A stretch of DNA of 64,000 nucleotides from Hyphomicrobium sp. (GCA_022843145.1 JALHOF010000016.1:23275-87274); one strand, 5' to 3'; counted from the first letter of the stretch, positions 1-11,200 are shown. Translations and numbers: made by a program. The notes: a model not told the origin generated them from the letters alone.

Positions 1-78
1 GGCACCTGAATCGACGAGCGCGTAGTCGCCGAAACCTGACGACGTGACGAGGGATAATTGGCTGAGCGTTGACGACAT
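1..78 (-). CDS. N-terminus of a probable class I SAM-dependent methyltransferase (cut by window edge)
   Basis: A reading frame on the minus strand starts with ATG at 78 and runs open to the window edge, giving 26 residues. The stretch FGDYALVDSGA resembles the start of a class of alphaproteobacterial SAM-dependent rRNA methyltransferases, which commonly open with a DYxLLDSG motif followed by GRKLERFG. The rest of the gene lies outside the window, so the family call rests on about a dozen residues recalled from memory. The gene would read in the same direction as the OmpA-type gene upstream, separated by a hairpin that looks like a terminator. Confidence 0.4.
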   Translation of the reverse strand, partial: MSSTLSQLSLVTSSGFGDYALVDSGA

Positions 79-155
79 GAAGCGCTGGTCCGGCGTGGTC
101 CTGAAGCCAGCGCCTTTAGCACGCATCCAGCTTCAGTCGAACGATGAAACGAGAA

Positions 156-180
156 ACGGGCAGCCGTTGCGGCCGCCCGT
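156..180 (-). terminator. Hairpin after the DUF937/OmpA gene
   Basis: ACGGGC and GCCCGT flank GCCG/CGGC with a single mismatch, forming an 11-bp imperfect stem with a small loop. On the minus strand it is followed by a T-rich tract (TTTCTCGTTTC). It lies about 30 bases past the stop of the leftward gene ending at 214, where a Rho-independent terminator is expected. Confidence 0.45.
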
Positions 181-213
181 CTCCTTAACCTTGAATTTCG
201 AGCCCCGTGCCGA

Positions 214-1698
214 TCAGCGCTGCCGCACGCTCAGAGCCGTCCGGCGGTTCTTGCTGCGGCCTTCCGGCGTCCCGTTGTCGGCCATGGCGTGCTGCTCGCC
301 ATAACCTTCGGCGGTCACTCGATCAGCGCCGATGCCGAGCGCGACGATTTCGCTCATCACCCGCTTCGCCCGATCATCCGACAGCTTGAGGTTCATGGCC
401 GGATCGCCCTGATTGTCGGTATAGCCGCCGATCTTGATCTGGCTCGACGGGAATGCCTTGAGAATTTCGCCGACAGCTTCAACCTGCGATCGCGACTCGG
501 CCGTCAAATCCGACGACGCGGTTTTGAAGGTCAGCCGGTCGAAATCGAACCACGTCCCCTTGTCGATCGGGCGCGACGTGTCCTCGAGAAATGCGACGAG
601 CTGGCTCTCGACGCCCTTCTCCGCGAGTCCGATGGTTTTACCGGTCGGAAGAGCGAGGCTCATCAATCCGCCTGATCCGGGCGTTATCGAAGCGAGAAGA
701 GACACTGCCTTGGCGACGACCGGCGCAGGAGCCGGCGGCGGCGGAGCGGCCACTACTTTCGGCGCCGGAGCGGGCGCCGGAGCTGGTGCTGCAACGGCCT
801 TTGGCGCGGGCGCCTCGACCTTTGCGGCGGGCGCAGCGGGCGGCGCCTTGTTGCACTGGCTCAACAGAAACACGGTGCCTGCGAGAATTGCGCCGGTCAG
901 CAGCAATCCCATGATGCTGCCGAGGATGGGCGACTTGCGCGGCTCGTCATCGTAATGCTTTGGTGCGGGCGCGGCGGAATGCGTTGCGACGTGCGCGGCG
1001 GCAGGTGCTGCCGCAGCAGGCCCGACACGGCCAGCCGGCGTCACAACGGTGGCTGATGGGGGTGCCGCGTGCGCAGCAGCCGCAACCTTGGTCGCAGCGG
1101 CGACCGCAGCCGGTGCGGCGGCAGTTGCGGCCATGGGGGCGCTCATGACGCCCATGATGCTGCTGAGCTGCGCGGGCACGGCACCCATGATGCCGGCCTT
1201 TTCCTGACCGAGCAGCATCGAAAGTGCAGTTCCCGTGAGCGATTTGCCGAGCCTGTTGCCGAGCGCGGAGAGCACCATCGGTCCTGCGAGCGCGAGGAGA
1301 GAAGCCGCCGATCCTGCACCCTTGAGGCCCGCGAGCGAGCCGATCGCGCCGGCGATGCCACCGAGGTTCTTGCCGAACAAGGCGCTCAACAGCGACGAGG
1401 CGATCGAGCCGACCGGTCCACCCGCCGCGTTCGGTGCAAGCAGGGAGCCGACCGATCCGAGGACGCCGCCGCCCGGCCCGAGCAATCCGCCGATGACCGG
1501 GTTTTTGACCATATCGATGACATTGCCCATCATCGTCGAGTTGCCCGCGCCATTGACGAGCTGCCCCAGAATGGTTGGGAACGCGGCTCCGAGCGCCTTT
1601 GCGACGCCGCCTTCGGATTCACCGGTTGCGCGGGCTGCGGTGCGAAGAAAGTCGGGCGTCATCAGCCCCGACAGCAGATTGAGCGTACTCATCGACAT
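214..1698 (-). CDS. DUF937 and OmpA-domain membrane protein
   Basis: A 494-residue protein in three parts. Residues about 1-190 are a Gly/Ala/Leu-rich DUF937-type region. An Ala/Pro-rich linker leads to one membrane-spanning segment at about 255-282, ending in SQCNK. After a second Ala/Pro-rich linker the C-terminus (about 380-494) is an OmpA-like peptidoglycan-binding domain, with the recognisable run GGYTDNQGD followed by LSDDRAKRV and GYGEQ. The OmpA domain should bind diaminopimelate in periplasmic peptidoglycan and tether the envelope. The function of the DUF937 part is unknown. The gene stands alone between two hairpin- or spacer-flanked neighbours. ATG at 1698 has a second ATG two codons later that could also serve as start. 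Confidence 0.85.
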   Translation of the reverse strand: MSMSTLNLLSGLMTPDFLRTAARATGESEGGVAKALGAAFPTILGQLVNGAGNSTMMGNVIDMVKNPVIGGLLGPGGGVLGSVGSLLAPNAAGGPVGSIASSLLSALFGKNLGGIAGAIGSLAGLKGAGSAASLLALAGPMVLSALGNRLGKSLTGTALSMLLGQEKAGIMGAVPAQLSSIMGVMSAPMAATAAAPAAVAAATKVAAAAHAAPPSATVVTPAGRVGPAAAAPAAAHVATHSAAPAPKHYDDEPRKSPILGSIMGLLLTGAILAGTVFLLSQCNKAPPAAPAAKVEAPAPKAVAAPAPAPAPAPKVVAAPPPPAPAPVVAKAVSLLASITPGSGGLMSLALPTGKTIGLAEKGVESQLVAFLEDTSRPIDKGTWFDFDRLTFKTASSDLTAESRSQVEAVGEILKAFPSSQIKIGGYTDNQGDPAMNLKLSDDRAKRVMSEIVALGIGADRVTAEGYGEQHAMADNGTPEGRSKNRRTALSVRQR

Positions 1699-1962
1699 AT
1701 CCTATGCGTCCTCCACAAACACAACGCCCACATGCTCTACGCACTTTGCGGCTGCGGGCGGCCCCAACCGCCAAGGCCAAGCAACCAGCCCCATGCGACT
1801 TCTTACGCCAAAAGCCCAAACGGTGCCGTCATGTTGATTGCGCGAAACAGTCATTTCCGTTCGGCAAACCGGGCCCCGTGGCCGTTCTGCAACGAACACG
1901 GTGCATTTGCAAATGCCGAAAAGGCGTACATCGGGCGGCCGGTCGCCGAAATAGCGTAACTT

Positions 1963-3091
1963 TTATTCGATGTCGGCGACGTCGCCAGAGCCGCCTTTGA
2001 TGCGGTGTGCAAGCGTTGCTTCGATGAACGGATCGATGTCCCCGTCGAGCACCCCACCGGTATCGGACGTCTGCACGCCCGTCCGCAGATCCTTCACCAT
2101 CTGATAGGGCTGCAGCACGTAGGAGCGGATCTGGTGGCCCCAGCCGATGTCCGACTTCGCGGCCTGGTCGGCTAAGGCCTTCTCCTCGCGCTTCTTCAAT
2201 TCGAGATCGAACAGCTTCGATTTCAAACGGTTCATCGCCAGTTCGCGGTTTTGATGCTGCGACCGCTGCTCCTGGGCGAAGATCATGATGTTGGTTGGCT
2301 TGTGCAAGATGCGGACGGCCGATTCCGTGCGGTTGACAGACTGGCCGCCGGCGCCTGACGAGCGTGCGAAACTCACCTCGATATCGGCCGGATTGATCTC
2401 GATCTGGATCGTATCGTCGATCACCGGATAAACGGTCACCGACGCAAAACTCGTGTGGCGCCGCGCGTTTGAATCGAACGGCGAAATGCGGACGAGGCGA
2501 TGGACGCCCGCTTCCGTTTTCAACCAGCCGTAGGCGTTCTCGCCCGTGATCTCCAGCGTCGCCGATTTGATGCCTGCTTCTTCGCCGGCGCTCTCGTCGA
2601 TCATCTTGACCTTGAAGCCGCGGCGCTCAGCCCACCGCATGTACATCCGCAGCAGGATTGACGCCCAATCCTGACTTTCGGTCCCACCCGCCCCCGCATG
2701 AACTTCGAGATAGGTGTTGTTGGCGTCCGCCTCGCCCGAGAGCAATGCTTCGACGCTGCGCCGCTGCGCATCCTGCTCCAGCCTGAGCAGGGCTGCTTCG
2801 CCTTCGCTCACGCTCGAAGCGTCGCCCTCGGCTTCGCCGAGTTCAATGAGGGTGAGACCGTCGTCGAGATCCTGCTCGATGCGCTTGACCCCAGCCACCG
2901 CGGCTTCGAGGGTCTGCCTCTGGCGCATCACCTTCTGTGCCTTGGCCTGATCGTTCCAAAGGCCCGGGTCCTCGGCCTTGCGGTTCAGTTCCGCGAGCCG
3001 GTATTCTGCCGTGTCCCAGTCAAAGAGACCTCCTCAGGAGGGCGAGAGCCTCCTTGATCTGTTCGACGGATTTCTGCGCCTCAGCGCGCAT
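1963..3091 (-). CDS. prfB: Peptide chain release factor 2, made by programmed +1 frameshift
   Basis: RF2 recognises UGA and UAA stops and triggers peptide release in the ribosome. The first 23 codons start at ATG 3091 and end in CTT followed by in-frame TGA (3022-3020). Slipping one base forward on CTT-T-GAC at 3025-3019 enters the frame that continues to 1963, giving 375 residues, the normal RF2 length. An AGGAGG sequence lies just upstream of the CTT, as in the Escherichia coli frameshift site. The main frame carries the anticodon-mimic SPF tripeptide (RISPFDS) and the catalytic GGQ ([12 protein letters not shown]). A caller that ignores frameshifts would start at GTG 2931 and lose 53 residues. 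Autoregulation follows: scarce RF2 makes ribosomes pause at the TGA and favours the shift. Confidence 0.95.
3018..3038 (-). promoter_or_regulatory. prfB +1 ribosomal frameshift site
   Basis: Reading the minus strand: AGGAGG, then TCT, CTT, TGA, C. The Shine-Dalgarno-like AGGAGG sits three bases before the slippery CTT and the stop codon is in the poor-context form TGAC. This is the canonical arrangement for RF2 autoregulation in many bacteria. Position 3022 is the base skipped. Confidence 0.93.
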
Positions 3092-3194
3092 GGGTGGTCT
3101 CCGCTTGGATGAGTTGAATGGCGTTCGCCGTGCGGTATAGGCCGCGTCGCGCTGGCTGTAAACGTGGCCTGGGATCGCGACGGGCTAAGACGTG

Positions 3195-5774
3195 CTACCA
3201 CAAACCGCCGCGGCCGCCGGCGCCGACGTTGTTGGATGGCCGCCGAGGCACCGCATCGTCGTATGCGTTGGCGGGCGCAACCGATTGCCCTCCGACGCTT
3301 CCAGTCGATGGATCCGAGAAGCCGATGACGGAATAGGCATCGTCCGGCTCCTCGTTCGGCTTGAACGCCTCCATGATGGTCTGTTCGCCTTCCGTCCCCT
3401 GCGTGCGCAGGCCAGTCTTGATGTTGATGCGCACGAGCTTGATGCCAGGCGGCACGCGGAATGGTGCTGCAGGCTTCTCAGCCAAAGCCATTTTCATAAA
3501 GCTGCCGAAGATCGGAGCGGCGACGTGGCCGCCGGTCTGGCCCTTGCCCATCGGCTTCGGCGTGTCGAAGCCGATGAACACGCCGACGACGAGATCGGGC
3601 GTATAACCGACGAACCAAGCGTCCTTCTCTTCATTGGTCGTGCCGGTCTTGCCGGCGATGGGACGGCCGAGCGACTTCAGCGACGTGGCGGTGCCGCGCT
3701 GGATCACGCCCTCCATGATCGACGTCATCTGGTAGGCGGTGTGGGGGTCGACGATCTGCCGTCTTGCATCGGGAATCTCGGGCTCGGCCTGGCCGTTCCA
3801 GGCTTCGACGCGGCAATTCACGCACTCGCGCGCATCGTGCCTCCAGACCGTCTTGCCCCAGCGGTCCTGGATCCGGTCGACAAGCGTCGGGCGGACTTGC
3901 TTGCCGCCGTTCGCGAGCATGGCATAGGCCGTCGTCATCCGCAGCAGCGTCGTCTCGCCGGCGCCGAGCGACATCGACAGCACCGGCAGAAGATCTTCGT
4001 AGATGCCGAAGCGCCGCGCGTATTCCGTGATGATGGGCATGCCCATATCCTGGGCGAGCCGCACCGTCATCTGGTTCCTGGACTTCTCGATGCCGATGCG
4101 CAGCGTCGTCGGGCCGTACGACTTTTCCTTGTTGTAGTTTTCAGGCTTCCAGATCTCGCCGGGCCGGCTTTCGATTTCGATCGGCGCATCGAGCACGATC
4201 GACGTCGGCTTATAGCCATTGTCGACGGCGGCGGCGTAGACGAAGGGCTTGAACGACGAGCCGGGCTGCCGCTTGGCTTGGATGGCCCGGTCGAACTGGC
4301 TCATGGCAAACGAGAAACCGCCCGCCACAGCGTGAACGCGTCCGGTGTGCGGATCCATCGCGACGAGACCGCCGCTCACTTCCGGAATCTGCATCAGCGA
4401 CCAGACGCCCGTGGGTTCCTGCGGATCCTTGGGCGAAACATAAATCACGTCCCCTGGAACGAGAACGTCGGACACCGCCTTGGGGTCGATCTTCTTGGGC
4501 AATGCCTTGGCCCACTTGATCTCGTCGAAGCCGACCTCGACCGCCTCGCGTTGCGCAACCAGCGTTCCATCGATCTGCTTCTGCGGTTTCAAGCCGACAA
4601 CGGCCTTGGCTTTCTGCGCATCCAGCACGACGCCCAGACGCCAAGGTTGAATATCGGACGGCTGGTCGATGGCGCCGAGCGCGATACCCCAATCGCCGGA
4701 GATGTCGATCCGCGCGACCGGACCGCGCCAGCCCTGCTGACGGTCGAATGCGACGAGGCCGTCGATGAGCGCGCGGCGCGCCATCTGCTGTAGCTTCGGG
4801 TCGAGCGTGGTGCGGACCGAAAGTCCGCCGGCATAGAGCTTTTCTTCGCCGTACTGCGCGAACAGGGTGCGCCGGACTTCCTCGGCAAAGAACTCGGCCG
4901 TCGATATGTGCGTTCCGAACGCCCTCGGATTGACACTGAGGTCCTTCTTCTTCGACTCGGCCGCGACGGCTTTGTCGAGATGACCGTTCTGGACCATCTC
5001 GTCGAGAATCCAGTTTCGGCGCTCCTTGGCGCGCCGCTTCGTCGTCTCCGACTTGAACGGGTGATAATTGTTCGGCGCCTTCGGCAGTGCTGCGAGATAG
5101 GCGGCTTCGTGCGGTTCGAGATCCTTCAGCTCTTTGTTGAAATAGTTGAGCGAAGCAGCCGCCACGCCGTAAGAGTTGAGACCGAGAAAGATCTCGTTGA
5201 GATAGAGTTCGAGGATCTTGTCCTTCGAATAGGCACGCTCGATACGGATGGCGAGGATCGCCTCCTTGATCTTGCGCTCGAGGGTGCGGTCGTTGGTCAG
5301 CAGGAAGTTCTTGGCGACCTGCTGCGTGATCGTCGATGCGCCTTCGGTGCGCCGATCAGAGCCCTTGAACTTGGCTTCGGCAAATTTGTAGACGGCGCGG
5401 CCGATACCCTGGAAATCGAGGCCGCCGTGTTCGTAGAAGCGTTTGTCCTCGGCCGAAAGGAATGCCGACAGCACTTGCTTCGGGATCGTATTGATCGGCA
5501 CGAAAATGCGGCGCTCGCGCGCGAATTCGGCGATCAGCGATCCGTCGTGGGCATGGATCCGCGACATCACCGGCGGCTCGTATTTGGCCAAGCTGTCGTA
5601 GTCGGGCAGATCCTTCGACGCCTTCCACAAGAAGAACCCGGCAACCGCCGAGCCGACCAGGAACATCACGACCCCAGCCGCGAACGCAAAGCCAAGGAAG
5701 CTCAGCAACCAGCTCTTACGGCGCTTGCGCTTCCGTGTCGGTTCGATTGGCGGTGGATAGACTGGAGCTCGCAT
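3195..5774 (-). CDS. mrcA: Penicillin-binding protein 1A (bifunctional peptidoglycan synthase)
   Basis: A class A PBP of 859 residues that polymerises lipid II and cross-links peptides in the periplasm. It has a short basic cytoplasmic tail (RKRKRRK), one membrane anchor at about 21-50, then the GT51 glycosyltransferase domain with the catalytic Glu in SAEDKRFYEHGG (about residue 109) and STITQQVAKN. The transpeptidase domain has the SxxK serine in PGSSFKP, SRN as the SxN motif, and KTGTT. I chose ATG 5774 because GAGG lies eight bases upstream; an upstream ATG at 5846 would add 24 residues before the basic tail. It is followed 103 bases later by prfB and preceded by the amidase, the usual order in Hyphomicrobiales. 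Confidence 0.95.
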   Translation of the reverse strand: MRAPVYPPPIEPTRKRKRRKSWLLSFLGFAFAAGVVMFLVGSAVAGFFLWKASKDLPDYDSLAKYEPPVMSRIHAHDGSLIAEFARERRIFVPINTIPKQVLSAFLSAEDKRFYEHGGLDFQGIGRAVYKFAEAKFKGSDRRTEGASTITQQVAKNFLLTNDRTLERKIKEAILAIRIERAYSKDKILELYLNEIFLGLNSYGVAAASLNYFNKELKDLEPHEAAYLAALPKAPNNYHPFKSETTKRRAKERRNWILDEMVQNGHLDKAVAAESKKKDLSVNPRAFGTHISTAEFFAEEVRRTLFAQYGEEKLYAGGLSVRTTLDPKLQQMARRALIDGLVAFDRQQGWRGPVARIDISGDWGIALGAIDQPSDIQPWRLGVVLDAQKAKAVVGLKPQKQIDGTLVAQREAVEVGFDEIKWAKALPKKIDPKAVSDVLVPGDVIYVSPKDPQEPTGVWSLMQIPEVSGGLVAMDPHTGRVHAVAGGFSFAMSQFDRAIQAKRQPGSSFKPFVYAAAVDNGYKPTSIVLDAPIEIESRPGEIWKPENYNKEKSYGPTTLRIGIEKSRNQMTVRLAQDMGMPIITEYARRFGIYEDLLPVLSMSLGAGETTLLRMTTAYAMLANGGKQVRPTLVDRIQDRWGKTVWRHDARECVNCRVEAWNGQAEPEIPDARRQIVDPHTAYQMTSIMEGVIQRGTATSLKSLGRPIAGKTGTTNEEKDAWFVGYTPDLVVGVFIGFDTPKPMGKGQTGGHVAAPIFGSFMKMALAEKPAAPFRVPPGIKLVRINIKTGLRTQGTEGEQTIMEAFKPNEEPDDAYSVIGFSDPSTGSVGGQSVAPANAYDDAVPRRPSNNVGAGGRGGLW

Positions 5775-5912
5775 GCGCCTCAAGGTCCGTTCGAGGGCCG
5801 TTTCTAGATCGCTTCTTGCACCGCAGCAAGCGCCAGCCGCGAACAACTCAATCTAGCACGCATTGTGGCGTCACGTCGTCCAACGGCCGCCATTATCCAA
5901 CATCGCGACGGT

Positions 5913-7322
5913 TCATCGCGATCCGACGGCGCGGCGGCTGAAATACTGGTCGACCGCCTGTGCGATGGAGGTCGACACCTGCTTCTGCCACGACTCCGAC
6001 TTCATCAGCTTTTCGTCGTCGTCGTTGCTCATGTAGCCGAGTTCCACGAGAACTGACGGAGAGCCGGTCTGTTTCAAGACCTTGAAGGCGGCAGCGCGCA
6101 TCGGATCGCGGGATACAGGAATCGCTTTTCCGAGCTTCGAAACGAGCGTTCGGGAAAAATCCGCCGAAAAGTTTGCCGTCTCTCGTTTGAGCAAGTCGAT
6201 CAGGATCGAGCGGACCTCGTCCTGGCCCTCGCCATCGGACGACTCGAGCCCGGCGATCAAGTCGGACGCGTTCTCCTTCTCGGCCATCAATCGCGCGAGG
6301 CTGTCCGACGCGCGCTCCGAAAGTGTGTAAACCGAGGCCCCACGGATCACCTGAGTAAGGTTTTTGGCATCGATACTGTCCGCATGGAGGGAGATGAACA
6401 GGTCCGGCGCGTGTTCTCGCGACAACTTCAACCTCTGGTCGAGCGACACGAACACATCGGTTTGCCGCGTCAAGACGACCTTATAGCGGCCAGTCGCAAC
6501 CAACGCGGATTTGAGTTGTTGTGCCACCAATAGGACTACCGTCTTCTCATAGAGATTGGATCCGCCGATTGCACCGGGATCAATTCCGCCGTGCCCCGGA
6601 TCGATCATCACCACGGGCTTCGCACGCGATTTCGGCTTCTCGGTATGCTCCTCATGGACGGTTGGCTTCTGCTCCCGTGCGTGCGCCGCGGCCGCCGCCG
6701 CGCGGGCCGCACCCGTACCGCCACCGAACGCCGCCGCTTCCATCGGCACGAAATCGATCGACAGTTTCAGCCCCGCCCCCTCGGCGAGGGGTTTCATGTC
6801 CGCTCGGTCGATCGCCACGGGACCTTCGGTGTCGATGACGATGCGCGCCTTGCCCTCCGCGAAGAGCCCGTAGCGAAAGGCTTGCGACAGCCCGATCGCA
6901 CCGCGGCCAGCACCCGCCGGCAGACGGAACACGACTTCTGGCATATCGATGATGACGCGATAGGGGTTGGCGAGCGTCACGATCTCGGCCTTCACACCCT
7001 TCGACAAAACGATACTGAACGTTGTTCTTGATTTGTCGCCAGATACGAGCGCGGAACTGGCGATGGCACCCTGCGAGCCCGACGGTGCGTTTGCAGGCAT
7101 CGTGTCCGAACGGCTTGCCCGTGGTCGACGCGGTTGAGTGGTAGGAGCCGCTGAAAGCGCTGACCCGGATGCTGCTGCTGCCGGCGCCGCCCCGGACTTC
7201 GTTTCCCAGTTGCCGGTTTGAGCGACGGCTTCTGCGGATGCGACGGCCGCTCCACTCCCTATAATCAACAAGAGGGTAGCCAATCGCGACAACGCGCGCA
7301 GAAGCAGCGTCCGCCTCGGCAT
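5913..7322 (-). CDS. N-acetylmuramoyl-L-alanine amidase, AmiC-like
   Basis: A periplasmic zinc amidase that splits daughter-cell peptidoglycan. After a signal peptide (hydrophobic run about residues 8-28 ending AVASAEA), an AMIN domain spans about 95-200 and would direct it to septal peptidoglycan. The catalytic amidase_3 domain begins at PVVMIDPGHGGIDPGA, giving the first zinc His. The NLYEKTV glutamate and the SLHADS His follow, with the catalytic Glu in SVLVELGYMSN. The start at ATG 7322 gives a compact signal peptide; ATG 7346 or 7394 would lengthen its n-region. It reads toward PBP1A and away from rne. Confidence 0.92.
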   Translation of the reverse strand: MPRRTLLLRALSRLATLLLIIGSGAAVASAEAVAQTGNWETKSGAAPAAAASGSALSAAPTTQPRRPRASRSDTMPANAPSGSQGAIASSALVSGDKSRTTFSIVLSKGVKAEIVTLANPYRVIIDMPEVVFRLPAGAGRGAIGLSQAFRYGLFAEGKARIVIDTEGPVAIDRADMKPLAEGAGLKLSIDFVPMEAAAFGGGTGAARAAAAAAHAREQKPTVHEEHTEKPKSRAKPVVMIDPGHGGIDPGAIGGSNLYEKTVVLLVAQQLKSALVATGRYKVVLTRQTDVFVSLDQRLKLSREHAPDLFISLHADSIDAKNLTQVIRGASVYTLSERASDSLARLMAEKENASDLIAGLESSDGEGQDEVRSILIDLLKRETANFSADFSRTLVSKLGKAIPVSRDPMRAAAFKVLKQTGSPSVLVELGYMSNDDDEKLMKSESWQKQVSTSIAQAVDQYFSRRAVGSR

Positions 7323-7394
7323 TTTCGCGCTATGCCCCCGCCTCATCCTCGGCCGAACCCCCTTGCTCGAACCTTGATTCCACCGGACGCGCAC

Positions 7395-8221
7395 TCGAAA
7401 GCCGTCCGGCGGCCCGTTCTGAACATGACGTTAATCAGATTTTTGCTAATAATCTCCATAACTTCTGATATGTTGTCGCGTGTGGACGTCGCTCGATTCG
7501 CTTATAGCACTCTTGCAACCGCTATGGTGAACCCGTACAACTTCCATTGTAACTCGCTGGACCCGGCCGTCAGCGGTCAAGGCCTTCGGCATTCGGATTG
7601 CTGGCGTCGTCGCAAGACCGCCTGTTCCAGTCGCGAATTGCCGATCGTGACCGCCGACCGAAGCTGCCGAACGGGACCCCGCGATAACACGGCTCGTCGA
7701 GCTCACTAGTCGGCCGTCGGGAGGTCCGCGCTTGCGCACGCAAGCCGCGTACTGCCACCCATGCCGCAGCGATGCCCGGTATCCGGGAGGATCGAGCCGC
7801 CAGGATTTTCGAATGCTGCTCTCGCAAAGACGCCAAGCGAAAGGGGCGCGAGTACGAGAGTTGGGCAACAGATCGGCCTGCTGGAAGCATGCTTTCGGCA
7901 GGGATACCGGACTGGGTGTCCACGCCATTCATCATTTCCGTCGTGGTTCCTCGCCTGCGGTTTGAACGCCGCGCAGCGCGGTCCAACTGGACAAGTCACC
8001 ATCATGCGCGACCGAAGCACAACCCGCGTTGTCCAAACCAGGCCCGCCCAGGCCCGGTGCGAGCGTGCCACCGTCGACGCCATCCACCATCTCGCAATTC
8101 CAACCAACCCCTTCGTGGCGCGCGCCCTTGCTTGGCGTATCGCACCCCGAGGATCCGCGCCTTACGGCGCCGGATCCGGACGAGGCGGGCCGCAGAGCCG
8201 GCGCGCGAAGGAACAAATCCA
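7395..8221 (+). promoter_or_regulatory. Long promoter and leader region of rne (827 bases without a gene)
   Basis: No convincing protein fits this stretch between the divergent amidase and rne genes. Its left part (7425-7490) is markedly A/T-richer than the surroundings and holds a promoter-like pair TTGCTA (7443-7448), 17 bases, TGATAT (7466-7471). If that promoter is used, rne has an untranslated leader of about 750 bases. Long rne leaders that RNase E itself cleaves are known in enterobacteria; whether that applies here is inference. An open frame from 7772 runs into rne but lacks homology-like content before residue 151. Confidence 0.5.
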
Positions 8222-11200
8222 ATGTCCAACAACAAAATGCTCATCGATGCCACGCATCCGGAGGAAACCCGGGTCGTGGTCCTGCGCGGAGGCCGGGTAG
8301 AGGAGTTCGATTACGAGAGCGCCGCCCGTAAACTTCTGCGCGGCAACATTTATCTGGCCAAGGTGACGCGCGTCGAGCCGTCGCTGCAAGCTGCGTTCGT
8401 GGAATATGGCGGCAATCGCCATGGGTTCCTGGCATTCAACGAAATCCATCCGGATTACTACCAGATCCCGATGGCCGATCGGCAGGCGCTGATCGACGAA
8501 GAAGCGCAGGCTGAAGCGGAGGAGGAAGCCGCTGCCGACGCGCGCGCGGAAGCCGTTGCGCGCCGCCGCAAGCCTCAGCGTCCGCGCGGCGACGACCGCC
8601 GCCGTGGCCACGATCGTGGCGGCGAACGCATGCGCGACGACGCCGACCGCCCGAACTCCGATGATGCCGACGACATGACGGCAGTGGGCGACGACACGGC
8701 AGACAACGGCTCGTCGAGCTATGCGGAAAACGCCGGTCTCGTCGAGATCGCCTTGTCAGAGATGCCGCCCCCGGAAACGGTTGGCGGTTTCGGACAATCG
8801 GCCGAAACGGACGACCACCCCGACGATCGTGGGCATGACGACGATCGCGCCGAGGATGCTTCCGATCACGATCACGGCGACGGCAATGCCGATGATCATG
8901 GTCACGATCACCACGATCACGAGCATGACGACCACGAGGCGTCCGCGCGCGACGACCGCGGCGGCGAACGGAACGGCAGCGATGTCGAGCCTTCGGATGA
9001 TCGCGGAAACGACGACGACCAGGACGAGCCCGGCAGCGTGCAGGACGTGGCCGCCAACGGAGAGTCGGCCGAGGTCGAACAAGTCGGGACCGAAGACGCT
9101 CTCGACGAGTTTGCCTCGCGTCCGCGCCCGCGCCGCCGCACGCGCAGCTACAAGATCCAGGAAGTCATCAAGCGCCGCCAGGTCATCCTGGTCCAGGTCG
9201 TGAAGGAAGAGCGTGGCACCAAAGGCGCGGCGCTGACCACCTATCTTTCGCTCGCTGGCCGCTACACGGTTCTGATGCCCAATACCGCGCGCGGCGGCGG
9301 CATCAGCCGCAAGATCAACAACCCCCAGGATCGCAAGCGCCTCAAGGCTATTGCCCAGGAGCTCGAAGTTCCCGAGGGCATGGGCCTGATCATCCGTACC
9401 GCTGGCGCGGCCCGCACATCGCAGGAGATCAAGCGCGATTTCGAGTACCTCCTGCGGCTGTGGGAGAGCGTCCGCGAGATGACGCTGCAGAGCGAGGCAC
9501 CGAGCCTCGTCTATGAGGAAGGCAACCTCATCAAGCGTTCGATCCGTGACCTCTATAACAAGGACGTCGACGAGATTATCGTTGCCGGCGCCGAAGCGCA
9601 CCGGGACGCACGCGACTTCATGCGCATGTTGATGCCTAGTCACGCCAAGAACGTGATCGAGTATCAGGCGCCGGAGCCGCTGTTCACGAAGTTCGGCATC
9701 GAGCGTCAGCTCAACGCGATGTTCAGCCCCTACGTCACACTGCGTTCGGGCGGCTATCTGGTGATCAACCAGACCGAAGCCCTGGTCGCTGTCGACGTCA
9801 ACTCCGGCAAGTCGACGCGCGAGTTCTCGATCGAGGAAACCGCGCTCAACACCAATCTCGAAGCCTCCGACGAGATCGCGCGCCAAGTCAAGCTGCGCGA
9901 CCTCGCCGGCCTGATCGTCATCGACTTCATCGACATGGAGGAGAAGCGCAACAATCGCTCCGTCGAGCGCCGTCTGAAGGACGCGCTGCGCTTCGATCGC
10001 GCTCGCATTCAGCTCGGCCGCATTTCGCACTTCGGCCTGATGGAGATGTCGCGACAGCGGCTGCGCACCGGCGTGCTCGAAGGATCGACGACGCAATGCC
10101 CGCACTGCCAGGGCACCGGCATTATCCGCTCGACGGAGAGCGTGGCGCTCGCCGTGCTGCGCGGCCTCGAGGATGCCGTAACGGCAGGCGCGCGCACGCC
10201 ATTGATCGCGACGACCACGCCGACGGTCGCGCTGTACATCCTCAACAACAAGCGCGGCTTCATCATCGACATGGAGGCGCGCCTCGGCATGCCGGTCACC
10301 GTTCAGGGATCGGACAAGCTGCAGGGTGCCAACTACATGATCGAGAAGGGCGCGGCACTGATCGCCACGCCCCTCCGCCGGACCGATCGCAACGCCGTCA
10401 ACATGGACTGGGGCTTCGACGGCGACGAGGATGCGCCGGAGGCAATGCAGGCGCCGATCGAGGACGTCGACAGCGACGATGCGGACGATCGCATCGAACA
10501 GCCGCGGCATTCGGGCCGTGATCGTGGCGACCGGGGACGCAGCGGCGGACGCGAGAACCGGGAACCGCGTGAGCCACGAGAACCGCAATTTGCTGGTGAG
10601 GATCGTGGCGAGGACGACCGCGAAGGCGTGAGCGCCGAAGATGGCGGCCGCCGGCGCAAGCGTCGCCGTCGCCGCGGCGGCCGGCGCGGTGACCGCTTCG
10701 AGGGTGACGCCATGCGTGCGAGCCCCGAAGGCAGCGACACGAGCACTGACGCCGCGGGCGGCGACGACGATGATTTGCCGATGGCGGCAGGCAACGACCG
10801 CGCTGCGTTCACCGCCAACGACGACGACTCGGGCGTGATCGAGATCAATGGTCACGATGCCAATGAAGACGATGACAGCACGGAGCCCGGCGAGCGAGCC
10901 GACGGCGAGGGCGGCAATCGCGCCGAAGGCGAAGGACGCCGCCGGGGCCGCCGCCGCGGACGCCGGGGCGGACGCCGCAACCGCGAACGCGGCGAGAATT
11001 CGCCGGCGCCTGGCCTGGAGCCGCAGCCGTTCATCGGTGATGCCGAAACCGCACCGTTTGTAGCGGACCATGACGCCGACCAGCACACACTTCGCGCGGA
11101 TGACGACGGCGGCGAACGTCCAGCGGCAATCGTCAAGCCGCAACGGGGCGCACCGGCTACGTCGCACGATCAACCGCTGCCTGTATCCGTCGCGGCCGAC

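Noticed and set aside
3192..4793. A 533-residue plus-strand frame across the PBP1A gene
   Set aside because: The minus strand carries complete PBP1A motifs; the plus frame is Arg/His-rich low-information sequence typical of antisense frames in GC-rich DNA.
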